Positions 6,777 to 7,952 of a stretch of DNA of 7,952 bases are shown here, in pieces. The notes under the pieces are model-generated. The model did no database searches. It was not told where the DNA came from and worked only from the letters and a program-made list of their open reading frames with translations. Origin of the DNA: Bacillota bacterium (GTDB lineage Bacteria; Bacillota; Clostridia; Peptostreptococcales; Anaerovoracaceae); contig JAEEUO010000039.1 in assembly GCA_016286935.1 (NCBI GenBank), positions 1-7,952 on the forward strand. Direction: 5' to 3'. Position 1 is the first letter of the stretch. The number at the start of each line of letters is the position of its first letter. A program made the position numbers and the translations under genes.

Positions 6777-6811
6777 CGGTTTGTTCTCCGTTCCGAAGAC
6801 GATCGGTTCAT
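6773..6811 (-). other. Possible 12-codon leader ORF overlapping the MFS start
   Basis: On the minus strand, an ATG at 6811 opens MNRSSSERRTNR, and its TGA overlaps the MFS ATG in the sequence ATGA. The ATG lies seven bases after the -10 box, where transcription should begin, so it would be leaderless or nearly so. It has no ribosome site, and its last codons contain the MFS ribosome site. The peptide resembles nothing I know. It may be chance. Confidence 0.2.
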
Positions 6812-6817
6812 GGTTCC

Positions 6818-6846
6818 ATCATACACCAGGCGCCCGGATTGTTCAA
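6818..6846 (-). promoter_or_regulatory. Sigma-A-type promoter of the nine-gene operon
   Basis: Minus-strand -35 box TTGAAC (6846-6841, four of six bases matching TTGACA), a spacer of exactly 17 bp, and -10 box TATGAT (6823-6818, five of six matching TATAAT). Transcription should start near 6811, giving a leader of about 35 bases before the MFS ATG. It lies immediately after the hairpin terminator that closes the upstream gene, as expected for the start of a new transcription unit. This is the best-supported promoter in the window. Confidence 0.75.
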
Positions 6847-6854
6847 CGCCCGGA
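6831..6854 (-). repeat. Direct repeat TCCGGGCG flanking the -35 box
   Basis: TCCGGGCG occurs twice on the minus strand, at 6854-6847 and 6838-6831. The copies are 16 bp start to start and lie on either side of TTGAAC, the upstream one directly abutting it. Tandem sites around a -35 element can bind a regulator as a dimer; the one here is unidentified. An 8-bp GC-rich repeat could also be chance. Confidence 0.45.
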
Positions 6855-6861
6855 CGCAAGA

Positions 6862-6900
6862 GAAAGGAGCGTACCGGGTACGCTCCTTTCGTTCTTTTTT
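6862..6900. terminator. Bidirectional intrinsic terminator after the repeat-protein gene
   Basis: The arms GAAAGGAGCGTAC (6862-6874) and GTACGCTCCTTTC (6878-6890) pair perfectly over 13 bp with a three-base loop; one more pair is formally possible. On the plus strand the stem runs into GTTCTTTTTT, a classic terminator. On the minus strand, if the outer GAAA/TTTC pairs open, the GGAGCGTAC stem is followed by TTTCTCTT, a fair U-rich tail. It lies 25 bases after the TAA of the repeat protein (minus strand), so closing that transcript is its obvious job. No plus-strand gene is seen that needs the stronger orientation. Confidence 0.8.
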
Positions 6901-6914
6901 ATCGGGTTTTCCGG

Positions 6915-7952
6915 TTACTTTTCCACTCCGCAGACGTCGCAGTACTCGTAATCGACGTCCTCGTCGTAGGCGGGAATGTCGACGACCCATTTGGTCGTAT
7001 AGTCCGGGGTACCGGGTCCGTGGGCGTCGATCTCGTGGATGAGCGCGAAGCAGTGTTCTTCGAATTGCACATACGTTTCGAACGTCTCTCCGCACAGGCA
7101 CTTTGCCAGATCAATGACCTCCGTGTGGCCGACCTCGTCGTGGTGGACGGTACGCGTCCCCGTCACCCATTTGTGGCCGAGCGCGGCGATCCGCTCGCTG
7201 TAGGTGTGGCTGCAGTCGTCGCAGACGTGGGTGCGGACGCCGTCGGTGTCGCACGTCGGGTCCGTCACGGTCGAGGCGTAGTTGTGGCCCGTCGCGGCGA
7301 TCCGTTCGGTGTGGGAGTCGCCGCAATCGTCGCAGGACGTCACCCGCGCGCCGTCGGTGTCGCACGTCGCGGCCCTTACGGTCGTGGTGTAGGAATGGCC
7401 CGTCGCGGCGATCTTCTCGGTACGGGTATCGCCGCACGTCTCGCATGTCGTAACCTTCGCGCCGTCCTTGTCGCACGTCGCTTCCGTCACGGTCTCGTTG
7501 TATTTGTGGCCGAGTGCGGCGATCTTCTCGGTATGGGTATCACCGCACGTCTCGCATGTCGTAACCTTCGCGCCGTCGGTATCGCACGTCGCGGCTGTCA
7601 CGGTCTCGTTGTATTTGTGGCCCGTCGCGGCGGTTATCATGTCCGTAACGGTCAAACCGCACGTCTTGCACGTCCAGAGCCTCGAGCCGTCCGTAACGCA
7701 CGTCGCTTCCGTCACGACGGGATCCCCGTAATCGTGGTTCTTCATCGGAATCGCGACCTTGCGACTGGAACCGCAATAAGAACACAGATAATATTCCATG
7801 CCTTCATTGGTGCAGGTCGCTTGGCGTTCGTCGATCGACTTTTTATAGTTGTGTCCGGTCGCGGCGATCTTCTCGGTATAGCTGTCTCCGCAGCCGTCGC
7901 ACCAGGACGTCGTCAGCCCCTCGGCTTCGCACGTCGCCGCGGTGGTGACGGT
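6915..7952 (-). CDS. Cysteine-rich tandem-repeat protein, probably cell-surface (5' end beyond window)
   Basis: The reading frame is open from the right edge to the TAA at 6915, giving 345 visible residues. The Met at 7799 is inside a repeat and is not a start. The protein has seven repeats of 37-39 residues, each with GH or NH at its start, then ATC or PTC, then CxxC before a TEKIAAT/L-type end. A different C-terminal part follows (7178-6918) with C-x-C-x12-H-x5-H and a final YCDVCGVEK. Repeats of this GH..ATC..CxxCG type are widespread in extracellular proteins of gut Clostridia, often as stalks beside binding or catalytic domains. Any signal peptide or functional domain would lie upstream, out of view. 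The C-terminus shows no LPXTG motif or membrane helix, so a sortase anchor is not supported here. Function unknown. Its own terminator follows. Confidence 0.88.
   Translation of the reverse strand, partial: TVTTAATCEAEGLTTSWCDGCGDSYTEKIAATGHNYKKSIDERQATCTNEGMEYYLCSYCGSSRKVAIPMKNHDYGDPVVTEATCVTDGSRLWTCKTCGLTVTDMITAATGHKYNETVTAATCDTDGAKVTTCETCGDTHTEKIAALGHKYNETVTEATCDKDGAKVTTCETCGDTRTEKIAATGHSYTTTVRAATCDTDGARVTSCDDCGDSHTERIAATGHNYASTVTDPTCDTDGVRTHVCDDCSHTYSERIAALGHKWVTGTRTVHHDEVGHTEVIDLAKCLCGETFETYVQFEEHCFALIHEIDAHGPGTPDYTTKWVVDIPAYDEDVDYEYCDVCGVEK
7179..7952 (-). repeat. Seven tandem protein-coding repeats (111-117 bp period)
   Basis: In transcription order: 7952-7857 (cut by edge), 7856-7740 (39 codons), 7739-7623 (39 codons), and four 37-codon units at 7622-7512, 7511-7401, 7400-7290 and 7289-7179. 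All complete units keep an early His, and all seven keep CX9CX2C. Units 7622-7512 and 7511-7401 are nearly the same at DNA level, with 12 differences in 111 bp by hand alignment. The two oldest-looking complete units are 117 bp and diverged. There are no spacers, so this is an in-frame protein repeat and not a CRISPR array. Confidence 0.93.

Noticed and set aside
7797..7799. Met codon as start of the repeat protein
   Set aside because: The frame is open upstream to the window edge and the codons before it continue the repeat pattern (GHNY..ATC, then the CSYC cysteines), so this Met is inside a unit.
7179..7952. CRISPR-like array from the regular 111-117 bp periodicity
   Set aside because: The period is codon-exact, there are no unique spacers, and the units translate as one continuous Cys-containing protein repeat.
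1..7952. Mobile element, prophage or defence-system signatures
   Set aside because: No transposase, integrase, phage, toxin-antitoxin or nuclease-like protein and no terminal inverted repeats were seen; the only repeats are the in-gene units and short dyads.

Overview
The window is GC-rich bacterial DNA. Every gene I can support lies on the minus strand, so transcription runs from high to low coordinates. The protein families point to Bacillota, most likely an uncultured high-GC gut-type member of the Clostridia: a ScrK-like fructokinase, a short MsrA with a GYCH resolving-cysteine motif, a YwaF-type membrane protein, a cupin D-lyxose isomerase and GH/ATC/CxxCG surface-type repeats. Strong AAGGAGG-like ribosome sites agree. 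This is inferred from family resemblance; no rRNA or other taxonomic marker is present.

Layout, in transcription order. (1) 7952-6915 is the 3' part of a cysteine-rich tandem-repeat protein, open at the right edge. It has seven repeats of 37-39 residues and then a different C-terminal domain with a zinc-finger-like cluster. (2) 6914-6777 is the only sizeable intergenic region, 138 bp. It holds a hairpin terminator with U-rich tails in both directions, then a good sigma-A-type promoter (TTGAAC, 17 bp, TATGAT) whose -35 box sits between two copies of TCCGGGCG. (3) 6776-1 is a run of nine closely packed genes that looks like one operon: MFS transporter, YwaF/TMEM164-like membrane protein, nitroreductase, class I glutamine amidotransferase (peptidase C26), D-lyxose isomerase, flavodoxin-fold reductase with a Cys cluster, thiamine pyrophosphokinase (thiN), MsrA, and a PfkB fructokinase cut by the left edge. 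Most junctions are 4-bp ATGA overlaps or gaps of 1-27 bp. The exception is 64 bp before the nitroreductase, which carries three small dyads including the CG-centred palindrome GATAACGTTATC.

The operon reads as a mix of sugar use (MFS importer, lyxose/mannose isomerase, fructokinase), redox and flavin functions (nitroreductase, flavoprotein, MsrA), and cofactor or amide metabolism (ThiN, C26 hydrolase). The clearest metabolic link is that D-lyxose isomerases also interconvert mannose and fructose, which the fructokinase could then phosphorylate. No mobile element, CRISPR array, RNA gene or defence system is visible. The least ordinary parts are the Cys/His repeat protein with its C-terminal domain, and the control region between it and the operon.
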